Source: Amoebophrya sp. A120 (taxonomy: Eukaryota > Sar > Dinophyceae > Syndiniales > Amoebophryaceae). From it: DNA of 64,000 bases. The stretch is from positions 9,742,931 through 9,806,930 of the forward strand of contig CAJINV010000002.1 in the NCBI GenBank assembly GCA_905178155.1. Direction: 5' to 3'. The notes beneath the pieces were generated by a model that did not search any database, was not told where the DNA came from, and saw only the letters and a list, made by a program, of their open reading frames with translations. A program made the position numbers and the translations under genes. Of the stretch, positions 1 through 11,755 are shown one piece after another; positions within the stretch are counted from its first letter, which is position 1; each line of letters begins with the position of its first letter.

Positions 1-1
1 A

Positions 2-2363
2 TCCTGGACCAACTCCGTGCTGATTAAGTGGAAGCGGTCGTGGTGCAGCGAGATCGAGGAGCGCATGCAGTTGCTCGGCGGCGGGCCCCTTGGGCGGAAC
101 TACATCTTGCACACGGTAAATGCCACGGACAATATGTCCCGGCCCGCGGAGCTGCTGAAGCGGCTGCAGGCCGGAGAGATTGCGTTCACCCGCCCGCAGG
201 ACGAAGACGACCACGAGGGTCTGACTGAGCAGTTCCGCGAAAAGATTTCGCTGAACCCGAAGGCCGACAGCGACCTGGCCTGGTCGTTCAGGGATGAGAC
301 GCCGAATGCGCGCATCTGCCGCATTCTGTGCGATCTGGTCGACAGCTGCACCGCCTACACCCACGATAAGACGGCCGAACTTTGCGATCTGAAGGACCGC
401 AGCCTGGTGCGCGACTCGATTGCGTACCCGCGAGCCGACGCCTGGGTCGCTGCAAGTGCGGCGGAGAAAGAGGAGTACAAGCGGAAAAAGCTGGAATGTA
501 GGAAAAAAGTTGCAGCGTGCGGGGACGGGAAGTATCTGCTAGACTCCGCGACCAAGTATGGCGACACCGTGTCCTCTGGCTTCTGCAAGACCTACACGCC
601 AGTCGTCGGCACGGCGCGCACCAAGCACTACCCGTGCAGCGCCTCCTGCGCCCCGGGCGGTTTGGTGAAGGAAACGCGGCACGTCCGCGTCTTCCCGAAA
701 AACGGCGGCCATGAGTGTCCAACCGAACTGGAGCGCTTCCGGCCGTGCAACACGCACGTGCCGTGTCCCCCGGTTCTCGCAAGTCATCTACAAGCTGAAA
801 CTGCTCCTGGCACAACGACTTTATTCGGCAGCTCGGTGGACGACTCTGCGTCGCAAAATGAAGCCCAAACTGGTCCGTACGACGGGGCGGACTGGGGGCC
901 CGTGAGCGCCGACGCCGTTGCGCCAGCTGGCCAGCAGCAGGAAAGCACGGCCCCGGCCTCTTCCAAACAGAACAACAGGGATTCCGCACCAATCCCGCCA
1001 CTCACACGACAGGGGATTTATTCTTACGGCTCGGTGTTCGGCGATTCCGATGGATTGCTTAAGCTGGGCGTGGAGCTCGCGGCCAGGTCCCCGCGGTACC
1101 GCGCCGACGAAGCTGTTGTGGAGGTGAAGCTGGTCCCGCAACTAGACCTCTTGACGCGAAAGAAAGACGCACCTGATACCGGAATGGCGCGGCCACAACT
1201 GAATGACTTGAAAGTGGACACGCTCAAATTCCTAACTTTTGACGTGCACGAACAGTTCCCGGCGGAGCACGCTAATAGAAAACTGATGGAACAGCAGGAG
1301 CGCCACGCGGGGAAGGAAGGCCACGAATTTTACGTGCGGAAAAAAGCAGAAAACGAACTACACCATCAAGGCAGACACACTACAGATTTCTCTTCCGGTT
1401 CATTCCAAAACAATAATGATAATCCTTTTCACTTCGAGCACGCAGCTGCACAGAATGAGTTTTCCCCATACGCCCCTGGACGAGATTTTCGTGCGGGCCA
1501 GCTGCAAGACGCCGACTACGATGGCGTCAGGGATGTGTACGAAGTATGAACTGCAAAAGTATCGTACTAGTAGTACTTGCAATACAAATTAGCTCAGCAT
1601 GACAAATGGAATTCGTAATGCTGTTTTACCTTGGGACGGAGATTTGTAATGCATGATTGCGATTAGGATTACTACGATTTTTTTGCACAGGATACGAAGA
1701 AAAGCACTACAAAGTCACGGAGGAAACGAACCCGATGGTATCAAATGTAAAAATGTCTGGGTCTGGAAAAATGCAAGTTTGTCATGCTTGTCTGGCATGA
1801 CTCTTAAATCTGTCATGCACATTACCAAAGAGCCCCACTTTTATGTCAAGCAGAAACGAAGTTTGTCATACAGAATAGGCAACACCTAGAAGCTCAGAAA
1901 CTTGTCATGCTGAGCCAGCAATTGCGGCCTCCTCATGATATGCCACACAGCATCACAAATTTCCAGACCCAGACATTTTTACATTTGATAGATGGCGGGC
2001 GGATACTATGCGGGCGACCCCGTCTTGGACATACGCGTCGTTGTGCCGGAGGGATACACCTGTGAAGTGGGACGGGCGGATGCGGACGCAATGCCGGATC
2101 TGGACGACGAAACGCGGAAGACCACGTTCAATACTGCAGCTACCACTCCTCCCTCGTCGTCCCTGGCACAGAAGCAGTACGAGAAAATACATACCAAACA
2201 GCTTCATGGGGGAAAAGACGACGGCACAACAACTTTTGTTGCTGGAGGCGGGGAGGTTTCTGTAGGAGAAAAAACTCCTGGTCCTGCCGTCAGTACTTTA
2301 CTTGCGGAGCGGCTGCCGAAGGAGCATCTTTCGTCCAGGAAAGATAGCAACCAACAAGATTAG
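2..2363 (+). CDS. Paralogue A: C-terminal part of large multidomain Cys-rich secreted protein (5' end outside window)
   Basis: The frame is already open at base 2, so the N-terminus lies upstream. Proposed exons are 2-1544, 1700-1738 and 1996-2363, which sum to 1950 nt (650 codons including the stop), with two introners removed. Visible modules are an Apple/PAN-like Cys cluster (RICRILCDLVDSCTAY), a TSP1-like module starting CSASCAPGG with the downstream NGGHECP and CNTHVPC cysteines, a VFGDSDG segment, a FLTFD segment, and a terminal module around VVVPEGYTCEV. The same modules in the same order close genes B and C, so A is the third tandem copy. The metallopeptidase domain expected at its N-terminus is not in the window. 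Secretion or surface location is inferred from the Cys-rich modules. Its substrate is unknown. Confidence 0.8.
1545..1694. mobile_element. Introner element, family IV (150 bp)
   Basis: Ends TATGAACTGCAAAAGTATCG and ...TTTTGCACAGGATA are inverted copies. The flanking TSD is cgaag (1540-1544 and 1695-1699). Excision with one TSD joins VYE to EKHYKV in frame in paralogue A. A sister copy with the same ends lies at 40912-41059. Confidence 0.85.
1739..1990. mobile_element. Introner element, family I (252 bp)
   Basis: TIRs start TATCAAATGTAAAAATGTCT and end ...ACATTTTTACATTTGATA. The TSD is gatgg (1734-1738, 1991-1995). Its interior is almost collinear with the element at 51215-51466 in the palmitoyltransferase gene, 49 kb away, which suggests recent mobility. 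Removal restores ETNPMAGGYYAGDP in paralogue A. Confidence 0.9.
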
Positions 2364-3580
2364 ACCGGCAGACTTTTGAAAACTAAAGATTGCATGTAAG
2401 ATGTGCTTCGTGCAGCGGAGGAATACGAAGAGGAGACGAGTGTGCTCCTTTGATATGGAGTATCCTCTATTGTCGTAGTTTGCGCGGTTCTTTCATCTGT
2501 TTGGCCAGAAATTATCCGAAAATTTGAATCCGAGGAAAATCATGGAAGAATCATGTCCCCGATCTTTACACTCAGTGTCAGTTTCTGTTTCAAATTGTAT
2601 CATGCATGCAGATTACACAATCTCATTCTCATAGGCACAAGTAGCACTCCCTACTTGGAGAAGAATTTGCGGCCGACCGACGCGGTCTGTTTGGGAGGTC
2701 CTGAGCAGCGTATTTTTGTTGCAACAAGTCTAGGACTCCTCGTCGTCGTCTTCTACGTATCGTGCTCTATGGTGATGGTCGTTAGACGAGTACTCGGGAT
2801 AGGTAACCGTATATCTACGACACGTTGCTTTTCTGTTGCACATGTATGCAGGTTGAACGGTATCAGTTATTCATGGTCTGGAGCATCATTTCTGTACGTA
2901 GGTACCAACAAAACATTGGAGACTTGTTATCTGTTGCTTGCTGTTGGAGGCAAGCTTCACGTCGCAGAAGTATAATTTCTCAGAGCGATTGTTTCAGTGC
3001 GTACACGTTACATATGATGAAAGCTATGCATGAAGTGAAATTTTCGTTGTCACAATTCGTGTGGTGTCCGACGCGGGTTTCAGGCGTATTGTCGGGTCGC
3101 TTGATACAACGAAGGGATCGTTTTACTGTGGCCCAATCCAACTCCATTTAAACGTGAAAATCCCAGGGCACCTGTCTGTACATCGTGGCTGTGCCGTCGG
3201 GTCGTTGTCGTCGTGAAGATAAGTACTTGCTTTTCTAGATAGCATGAGTCATGATATTTCAGCAGTCTGCGTATCGCTTGCGACATTCGTTTCTTTTCCC
3301 AGACTCCACGCCATCGGAATAAATCTAAATCAATGTATTTTTGTTGAGACTAGTAGAGAATCATACCGTGGTCCACGGTGATTGACGAAAATAGGAGAAC
3401 CGTAGACTTATCGCCCCGTCATGGGCACCATGCATGGTTTTTTTGAAGGCTGCAACCCCATTAAGTTTAAGGTCTCTCTTTCTCTCTTGTGTATGTTGAT
3501 TGCGTACGGCCAGTGTGTAAATTAAGAGATCCAGGTCTTAATTCGGCCCAAGGACCAGGTATACACAAATATTTTAGAAA
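2364..3580. other. Intergenic region between paralogues A and B
   Basis: I see no convincing coding exon here. Short ORFs such as 2553-2975 have no recognisable motif and no resemblance to neighbours. There is no introner, tRNA or clear repeat. It presumably holds the 3' UTR of A and the 5' region of B. Confidence 0.5.
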
Positions 3581-6500
3581 ATGTCCAGTCCTCGCTCTGC
3601 CCTGGTGCGCGAGGGAAACAAGAGACCTCTGTTCTCCATGCTCTTCCGTCTTATCCGGGGTCGTGGTCAGCTTCTACTTCATCCTCTCTCGGTCATTTGC
3701 TTCTTTTGGTGCCTTCGCTTTACCTCAGCCGCCCAGAACCAGAACGACACTTCCTCAGGCCGCAACCAGAAAAATGAAACGTACCAGGTGGAGGATGTAA
3801 CATTAGGAGGAGGCGCAGGCGCAAAGGGAGACGAAGGGGGTAAGCCTAAGCTAACGCTAACCCCTGGGCCTGCTTCCGCGTGCTGCAGTGACGCGGCACC
3901 GACGGACGAACAGGAAAACTTGTACTACAATGAAAAATGCCCCCTCCCCATATCAAAACGGAAATCTGTGATGCAGATTTGTGGTCACAAATCAGCTTTG
4001 TGGTGCTAGAAGGCAAAAGATGCGGACTGTAGTACTGTCGAGCGTGGGAAAGCCTTGCAGCTCCAGGATGACAGGAGGCCACTGGAAGTGGGAAACAGCA
4101 TGACAGATTACCTGCAATTCAGGCCGCAGCTTCGTCTCTTGGCCTTCTAGCATTACAAGTCGATTTGTGTACTCAAATACAGCATCACAAATTCGCGCAT
4201 CTTCCGTTTCCGATATGGGGTGGGGGCTTTTTTCACTTTGATAACTTGAAAAATGTGTTCAAGCCCGAGCCTCCTCCGACATTTCCTCCCTCAGGCAATG
4301 ATACGATGCTTCCTGCCTCCGGAGGTAGGGCAGATAAACTGCTATCACAGAGAGTCAGAACGAAGGACTACGAAAACAGGGCAACCACCGCGTTGGAAAG
4401 CTGTATCCCACTCTCCGCAAAGAAACCCGCGGAGGAGGCGATTAATCTGATCTTTCTTCCCGACGGCTTCCACGAATTCGGGGAGGCGGGCAGGCTTGAT
4501 TGGCTCAAAACAGTGTACGCCTATTTTGATGGCTTCAAAAGAGTCTCGGCCTACGACGCGGACATGGTTTGGGGATTGAATCTGTTTTACGTGGACAAGC
4601 AGATTGACGTTCTCCCGAGTCGGCTGAAAGGCACGCCCTACCGCCACTGCGACATCATGGAGGGGTATGCAAGAAAAAAACTGTGTAAGTGTAAATTTGT
4701 GTTGCAGAAGATGCAACAGAGTTACACCTGTCATGCCAGACAGCCATGAAGTCCTATTTTCATGAGTGTTTTCCCTTACAAACCATGCATGACAGGTTCA
4801 GCGGAAATTCAAAAGATTGCGGAAATTCAAAAGAAATTCAAAAGAAAATCAAAAGAAATTCAAAAGAAAATCAAAAGAATGACGGCAATCGGCACGCGGT
4901 TTTGTGCCGCGGTGTCGGAGGTTTTGCAGCATGCACGCACAAACAGTATTTTTGGAAGCGGAGGGGGGGTGCGGGACCCCCATCAAGTCGTCGCGGCGCG
5001 AAGCCGCAAATCCTTGGGCCACGTCTACCACCAGAAGTATTCCGCCCGGGGGCCGCTCCATGAATCCATGAATCCACGCGAGAAGTTTTGCAAAAAAAAA
5101 AAAAACCATGCATGACAGGTTTTCTCTGTCATGTAGAGCAAATTTGTGATGCTGTTCCTCAAAGAAAGTTACACTTACACACTTTTTTTCCTGGATAAGG
5201 GCCGGCGCATCTGGTGTGGCGACGTGGCCATGTGGAACCGGTGGGCCGCGAAGAACTGCGGCACCGGGCTGTACCAAATTTTGTTCGTGATCGCGAATTC
5301 CGAAGAGTACCGGGGCACCGCGCTGGTCAAATCGCACTTTTCCATGGGCACCATTGCGAAGGGGCGGTTTGTCCCGTTGGGTATGCACGAGCTGGGCCAC
5401 GGGTTGTTCGGCCTCAAGGACGAGTATTCCTACACTACCGTGCCGATCAACGTGCCCAGGAACTCCCCGAACTGCGACTACTGCGAGCTCACCGGCCCGG
5501 AGACGGAGCGGACGCTGGTGCCAGGCCCGAACAACTGCAAACGGTGGAAGGACTTGATTGACCTCCGCGAAGAAAATGGCGTGACAACGCTGGACGGGGT
5601 CGAAAATGATGCGATCTGCCATCCCGGGCTGTGTCACAAGGGGAAGTACTGTGCGGGCCACGAGCAGTCGATGCTGCAGAAGCTGCGGAAACCGCTCGGC
5701 ATTGTCAACGAACGGCTCACCTGCTGCAAGTACGTTGCGCTGCTGCAAGTCATCCCGGATTACTGCACCAAGTTCCAACGACCGGGGCTGCGGGACCTGA
5801 AGGAGCTGTGCACAACCGGTTGGACCTCGGCGGATGGAGGTCCGCGCACCCTCAAGCGATGGAACAACGCGTATTCGGAGGAAAAATCCCCCCTCCCCAT
5901 ATCGAAAAGGTATGTTTCCGAAAATTTGCGTTGCTGATTTGAGGTCACAAATCACGTCTGTCTTGCAAGAAGACAAGCGCAGAGGCTTCCGCACCATTAT
6001 GGAAGCGATTTGGCACGCTGTTGCGCCTAGGGGACACCCGTTTGCAATGCTAAGCAACTAGACCTATACGCCCCTACCTAGGCCGAGGATCTGACTGCGA
6101 TGCCCTTCTGCAAGACAAATCCGATTTGTGTACCAAAATCCTGCATCACAGATTTCCACTTCGATATGAGGAGGGGGGATTTTCCCTTTTGATAACGCGG
6201 CGGACGGCGTACGACTGGGAGGCGGGTCAGCGGGTGGCAAGGGTTCTGCAAAGAACAAAAATGAAAAAGAAGATACAGCTACCCGAAGTAGTGAACAAGA
6301 AGAAGACGAGGAATCCGAGGCTCCATCCCGCTTTGACGACGACGAAGTTAACATCATGCCGGTCCGCCTGGGTGGCGCTGAGCCTCCTGGGCTGCAAGAA
6401 GAGGGTTCGCAAGCCCCGCTGCCCGACGAACAACAAGAAGTCGGGGCGCCGCCGATTGGGGAAGCAGACCGCACCTTCCTGGATGATCAGTTGCACGAGC

Positions 6501-9500
6501 TGAGCTACCTCGGGCTGCACACAAGCAGAAAATACACAGAAGGCTCTGAGGTTATCCCTGCTGGGACGACCGTTCTGGACGACGAAGACTTTGTTTTCGA
6601 TGTTGTCGGTAGCACCAGCATGACACCGTCCTCAGAAAGCGGCGATCCTAAAAAGTCCTCCTCAACCAACAGCGGTCTGCCGCCCGCGCCGCCGAAGAAA
6701 GGTGGCGACACGATGAAAAAACCAGCGCTGAAGACGGTGCTCGACCTGCAGAAGGAGCTGCATCTAGCGCGTCCCGTGTCGCACCCGCTCGAGCGCAATC
6801 TCCTGCTGAACCGGGACCCAGAAAAAAGCCAAGAAGAAAAGTTCGCGCTCGTCCCGAACCCGGCGGAGTGGCGGTTGTGGCGGAAGGACGTGCGGTCGGA
6901 GTGGCAGTGCGAGCGGTTGTTTGTGAGCGACAGGGTTCCCATCGTCGACGCGCTGTACGAGCGCGCCGCTGTGACGGAGCGGGATTTAAGCAAGCCGGTC
7001 AGCCAGCGGACCGCGCGCGGCATTGTTCAGCCGGAAGTCGATAAAGACGAGATCGAGGAGCAAAAAGCGGATTTGCTCCTAGGCCCGGCCGTGGCTGTCG
7101 CAGCCCCAGCACGAGAAGACGCAGCTGCGTCCGGCACTGAAGACAAAACGAACAGTGCCTTTGCGCTCTACACTGCAGGAAAGCCCTACTGTTGGCAAAA
7201 GGGGTACGGCACTCGGTACGTTAGCCGGGACGGGGGCCCTGCGCGCGACGCGTGGGTGAGGAACTGGAGAAATAAGAGACCATGGAAACCTGCCACTGAA
7301 GTGGTACTTGCCAATGACGATGGAGGGGCTGCGGTCGGAAATCAAAATCATGCTGGATTCCTGTGCAGAATCGACAACTTCAACGAAAACTTGATTTCGC
7401 TAGGCAAAGACTCGAATCTGTTTGCGGCGTGCGCAGACGCGCTCGAGTATGTCAACAGAGTTGGCGAGCTGCTGAATCTGCCATCCGGATTTGCGGGTGA
7501 CCACCTCCCAGACGAGCCAATGTCCACTTCGTCGGCCTTTTTTGAGAAAGAAGTGAAGTTTTCGCTCCTTACCTGGTTTGACGAAGAGAATTACAACCAG
7601 GGGGCCGAGTGGAAGTGCGAGGTGATGTGCGACATGGTAAGTAGCTGTGTGATGTACCAGTTCGGCCTAGATGATGGGGCGGGTAGAACTTCTGGCTCCG
7701 GAGGAGGTGGTTCTTTACCGACGAGTGGGAAGAATGAGAGGCTGACCTGTACGCTGTACGGCACCGCTGAGCAGAGCAGAGGGATTGTTGATGAAACCGT
7801 CGCGGCACCAGATCATGATGGTTCTGACCACGATACGACCACTGCACCTCCAGTGGCAGCCATCTGTGTTCGCCGGCTCTGCGACGTTCTCGACGATGAA
7901 ACGTTGAGCGAGGCGGCAAAAGTAGCCAAGGTGTTTGACTTTCTGACCACCGCAGAACGAGCAGATGAAAGCAAAGCTCCGCTTGACGTTTTCCACGAAA
8001 AGTACTGCGAAGTGAAGGTAGACTGCGAGGTCAGCGAATGGTCCACGAAAATTCACTCTCCGCAGTCGGCACTCACAGCTGGCGCTGCGGCAGGAGGAGG
8101 TGGATCATCTGGAGGAATGCTATCGTCTTCGCCGTCCGCGGCTCCTGCAACTATTCTCAATAACGCCACTCGTACTGTGCCTGCTTTCATCACCGCCGAC
8201 CCAGCTCGCTACGCAAAAGCCTGCACCATCGAGCGCAGCACGGTGTTCCGCAGCAACCTCGGAAGCTACCTCATCTTAACCGAGCAGTCCAGCGAGTACA
8301 AAGACGAACCCGAAAAGCTGACACTGCAGGAGTGCAAGACGCGGTGCGAACAGGACTTGCGATTTTGCGACGCCTACACCTACTGGTTGCTTCCCGATCA
8401 GCATCCGCTCGAGGACCCATCTGGGGCAGAAATCACCGTCGGAACAGAAACAATCCCCGACAAGCTCAACCACCGACGCGAGTGCCGACTATTTTCGAAG
8501 CTTGTGCAAGACAGCGGGACCCCGGGAGGAAGTTCTTCTTCAGCACTAGCGACACTGTCCCCCATCCCGCTGACCGAAAGGGCTGGGGAAAGGTCTCCGG
8601 TCATTTACCGCCGAAACGCCCGGCGGTTTACGAGCGGAAGCTGCGCAGTTGTCGACAAGAACAGAATTTTAGAAACCATAGCCGGGGGCATTCACCAATC
8701 CAGCCCGAGCGACTTTTCTTTTCCCACGAACGTCCAGGTGAAGCTGCTACGCTGGACCCCGTTTTTACACACGGACTACTACTTGCGAGCAGATGGGGAC
8801 TTGGAGGCAGTGCATGAAGTAGCGGACAAAAATTCGATCGTGCCGTCAAGAAGAAGAACTAGTACAACTCCATCAACAAAGCGCTGCTCCATGGAGGAGA
8901 TGACAGACTTTTATCCTTACGGGGAAGAGGATCTTTCCTCACCGCAAGCGGTCTTCGGCGTCGACGTCGAGCTGGCCCCCGAGGTCCTGCTGGCGCGGTT
9001 GCAGGACGAAAACGACAACACCCTAGCGTTCCCGCGTGAAGAAGACGCGCGGGTGCGCAAAGAGCTCGCGCGTTCGGTTTTTCGAAACATGGAGGTGGAC
9101 GCGGAGGCGAAGGGCACGCATTTTGTCTTCAAAGATAGAAACAAGCACGCGCGGGGGTGCCGAATCATTTGCGAGCTGGTGCGAAAATGCAGCACCTACG
9201 TCCACAACTTTCAAGGGCCTCGTCCAATATGTGTTCTGAAGCCAATTAGCGCAGTGGCAAAGCCCCACTGGTTCCCGCCTAGTAAAAATGCAGGGACGTC
9301 GGATCCCTGGGAGACAGCGAATCCAAGTCTGGAACAAATTGACGTTTACCACACATACGGGACCCACGCGGACTTAGACTACACCACGAAAGACCTCCAC
9401 AAGAAAATCTGCTTTGAGAAACTCGAGCCCTGCTGCGATGATTCCTGTACCGACAACTCGCCCGGTGGTCACCCGCCGAATGCGCTGGGAGCGATCGCAG

Positions 9501-11754
9501 CTGCTGGTGCTGTTCCTGCTTCATTGTCTCCTGCTGAAGTGGTTCGTTCGCTGGGAGGTGTAGACATGGACGTGATCATGGAAAATGTCGTAGATGGTTT
9601 CCAAGCATCGAACCCGGATAAAACGGATCGTAGCGGCGCGTGGTTCGAAAACCCAGTTCCCTGGGACGAGATCCGGAATGTAGACGATAGGCACAGTGAG
9701 GAAGACGAAGAGCCAGACGCCCACAGGGTAGAACTTAGCGAATGGCGACGAACTTACCCCGGAGTTGACGACCAGGAGCTGCAAAAAATTTTCGTTGCTT
9801 TGGATGGCCAAGATGGAATTTCAGACGGGTTCCTGAGCAAAGAAGAGTACCAAGTTCTGCTGGACTGGGCGGGAAAAGCGAAAAAAGAAGCCACTGCAGC
9901 TTCAAATAGTTCTGAAACTTCTACGAGTAAGCTTTGCACTTGGGTCGGCAGCGGTTCGTCATGCGACTGGGGGGTGGGCGATTCGCGCATGTCGGGTCGG
10001 TGCGTGACGGAGGACGCGTTGTCGTTCTTTGATTCCGAAGAGATGTATCAGGCAGAATTTGAATCGTTTCAAAAGCTAAACCGCCACTTGTTCCGGCCTA
10101 AACCTGTGGAGGTGGAACTGCAAAAGCAGGAGCGGCACGAGCAGTGCAGTGCAAAGTGCAAACCGGGCGGAGTGGTAAAACAGCGGCGCCGGATAACAGT
10201 GGAACCGAAAAACGGCGGCAAAGCCTGCCCGACGGACCTGGAGCGGGAGGTCAGCTGCAACGCAAACCGGCCGTGCGACACGGACAAAACGCGTGGTCCA
10301 GGCGAATCTTCGGAGACGAACACTACTGAAGACTCTACTCCTGTCGCAGATCAACTTAAATCGGTGAAGGAGCACCCCACGGCTCCGCTGCCGCCGGCCG
10401 CCGGGCATGGGCTTTACCGGCACCCCGCAGTGTTCGGTGACAGCAAGGGATTTGTTGCCCTCGGCGAAGCGGTTGTTGAGAAGCTCCGCAGCCAGGGGAG
10501 TGACTTTGCCGAGAAGCATTTCAGTGAAGAGCTCTTCGGCAAGGATCCCGTGGTGCAGGTGGAGATCTTCTCTGCCGGGGCGAATCCGGATTACAATGCG
10601 GCTTCGTCGTCGTTTCTTTCGGAAGAAGAAGCAAACGAGAACGAAGAAGCAAGCGCCACCCGCGACGAGGAAGGAAAGAAGAAGAGCAAAAGTACAAGCA
10701 AGCACAGTGGTCGTGGAAAGAAGAATAATGTGAAAGCCTCGACGTTTGCGCAAAAAAATAGGCAGATCCCCGCTCCACCGGCTCGGAAAAACGTCGAGGT
10801 TTTGAATTTCCTGACGTTCGTATGACAATGCACAACTCCCCCTCCCCCTCATTTGTCATGCAAAATACCGAGTCCGCCCTTTTCTCTTTGGCACATCTTG
10901 CATGACAGATTTCGGAAACCGAAACAGCACTATACTCGGTCGCGAGTTTGTCATGCAAAAGCTGCATTTATGCCAGCACTTGTGTTGCTGTTAATGCCAT
11001 TCAAATGAGGGGGAGGGGGAGTTGTGCACTCTCATAGTTCGACATGTTCGAGAACCTCGACTCAGACGTACACGGAGAAGACGAGGGGCAGATTGAACAC
11101 AGCGCGTCGTCGTTTCTTGAAAAAGGCGATACTTCTAAGCTGAAGGCGGACCGACTGCCGTTGCAACCGAAGTTCGATATTCAGTTGGTTCTGCCGGAGG
11201 GCATGAGTTGCAAGGTGATGAAGAAGATGGAAGATACAAGAACGCCGGCACAAGCTTTCTCATTCGTCGAAAAAAGCCCAAGGGAACAAGTTTTTGATAG
11301 TAATGAAGATGATGTTCTTGGCTCCGATGAAGAACAAACTGAAACTACAGCTATGGTCGCTGCAGGACACGATCGAAGCTCTACTCTACTACATGTTGAA
11401 AGCGACATCATGACCGGACCAAATTTCTTCAACGACGATCATTTTTCACGAGGTGAAGAGCCACAACCACACGAAGACGAGAAACCGTTTGTTCGAAAGA
11501 GCCCTCTGTTTCGAACGTCCGCGGCAACAGAGTTGCAGAATGCGGGATTAAACCGGAGTCAGTCGCTACTCCGACGACGAGGCAGGGGACTGGGAGCATC
11601 GACGCAGAGAGCGCAGACGAGGGACACCAAGAATGTCGGTGATTTCTTGCAACAAGGGAGAAATGCCGTCGGAAAGAATTTCCTACAAAGAGGCAGAAGA
11701 AAAAAACAAAATGCCGAACAGGACGGCGCTTTTGCCGTGACGCTTTCGCCGTGA
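3581..11754 (+). CDS. Paralogue B: M64-type metallopeptidase / Apple / EF-hand / TSP1 multidomain protein
   Basis: Proposed exons are 3581-3922, 4249-4665, 5203-5871, 6200-10820 and 11042-11754, summing to 6762 nt (2253 aa). A hydrophobic stretch near residues 31-50 (LLLHPLSVICFFWCL) looks like a signal peptide or anchor. Residues about 178-420 resemble peptidase M64: NLIFLPDGFHEFG early, then HELGHGLFGLKDEY near residue 315, matching HExxHxxxGxxDE with intact zinc ligands and catalytic Glu. Then come Apple/PAN-like clusters (WKCEVMCDMVSSC; ECKTRCEQDLRFCDAYTYW; RGCRIICELVRKC), an EF-hand-like loop DGISDGFLSKEE (about 1680-1691), a TSP1-like module from CSAKCKPGG, and the shared C-terminal LPLQPKFDIQLVLPEG module. 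Catalysis is inferred from the motif. A surface or secreted role in this possible parasite is speculative. Start chosen as the first ATG before the hydrophobic segment. Confidence 0.85.
3923..4243. mobile_element. Introner element, family II (321 bp)
   Basis: The ends run TACTACAATGAAAAATGCCC and, inverted, ...TTTTTTCACTTTGATA, with the CCCCCTCCCCATATC core on both sides. The TSD is acttg (3918-3922, 4244-4248). Removal joins QENL to KNVFKPEP in gene B. No AG lies at the right boundary, so it cannot be a GT-AG intron there. Confidence 0.9.
4666..5197. mobile_element. Introner element with nested insertion (532 bp)
   Basis: TIRs are TATGCAAGAAAAAAACTGTG and ...CACACTTTTTTTCCTGGATA, with an inner GTAAGTGTAA/TTACACTTAC pair. 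The TSD is agggg/agggc (4661-4665, 5198-5202), one mismatch. Excision gives MEGRRIWCG. Paralogue C has LEGRRINCG uninterrupted, so C is the empty site. Confidence 0.85.
4799..5102. mobile_element. Retroposon-like insertion nested inside an introner
   Basis: The insert is flanked by an 18-bp direct repeat, aaccatgcatgacaggtt (4781-4798 and 5103-5120), and its right end is a run of A before the second copy. The left part is a (TTCAAAAGAAAA)-like simple repeat. A long TSD plus an A-tail is the signature of target-primed retroposition, unlike the 5-bp TSD of the host introner. Confidence 0.6.
5872..6194. mobile_element. Introner element, family II (323 bp)
   Basis: The ends are TATTCGGAGGAAAAATCCCC and ...GGGGATTTTCCCTTTTGATA. 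The TSD is acgcg (5867-5871, 6195-6199). Removal restores RWNNAADGVRLGG in gene B. Paralogue C has no insertion at the matching position. Confidence 0.88.
10821..11036. mobile_element. Introner element, family V (216 bp)
   Basis: The ends are TATGACAATGCACAACTCCC and ...GAGTTGTGCACTCTCATA, a TIR of roughly 35 bp with the CCCCTCCCCCTCATTTG core. The TSD is gttcg (10816-10820, 11037-11041). Excision with one TSD gives FLTFDMFEN, matching FLTFDIFEN in C and FLTFDV in A. Confidence 0.92.
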
Positions 11755-11755
11755 C

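Noticed and set aside
1739-1990. Treating introners as ordinary GT-AG introns
   Set aside because: It works at a few sites only (TSDs starting and ending with G). At 4666, 41143 and others it breaks the frame, and at 10821 it adds a residue absent from both paralogues.
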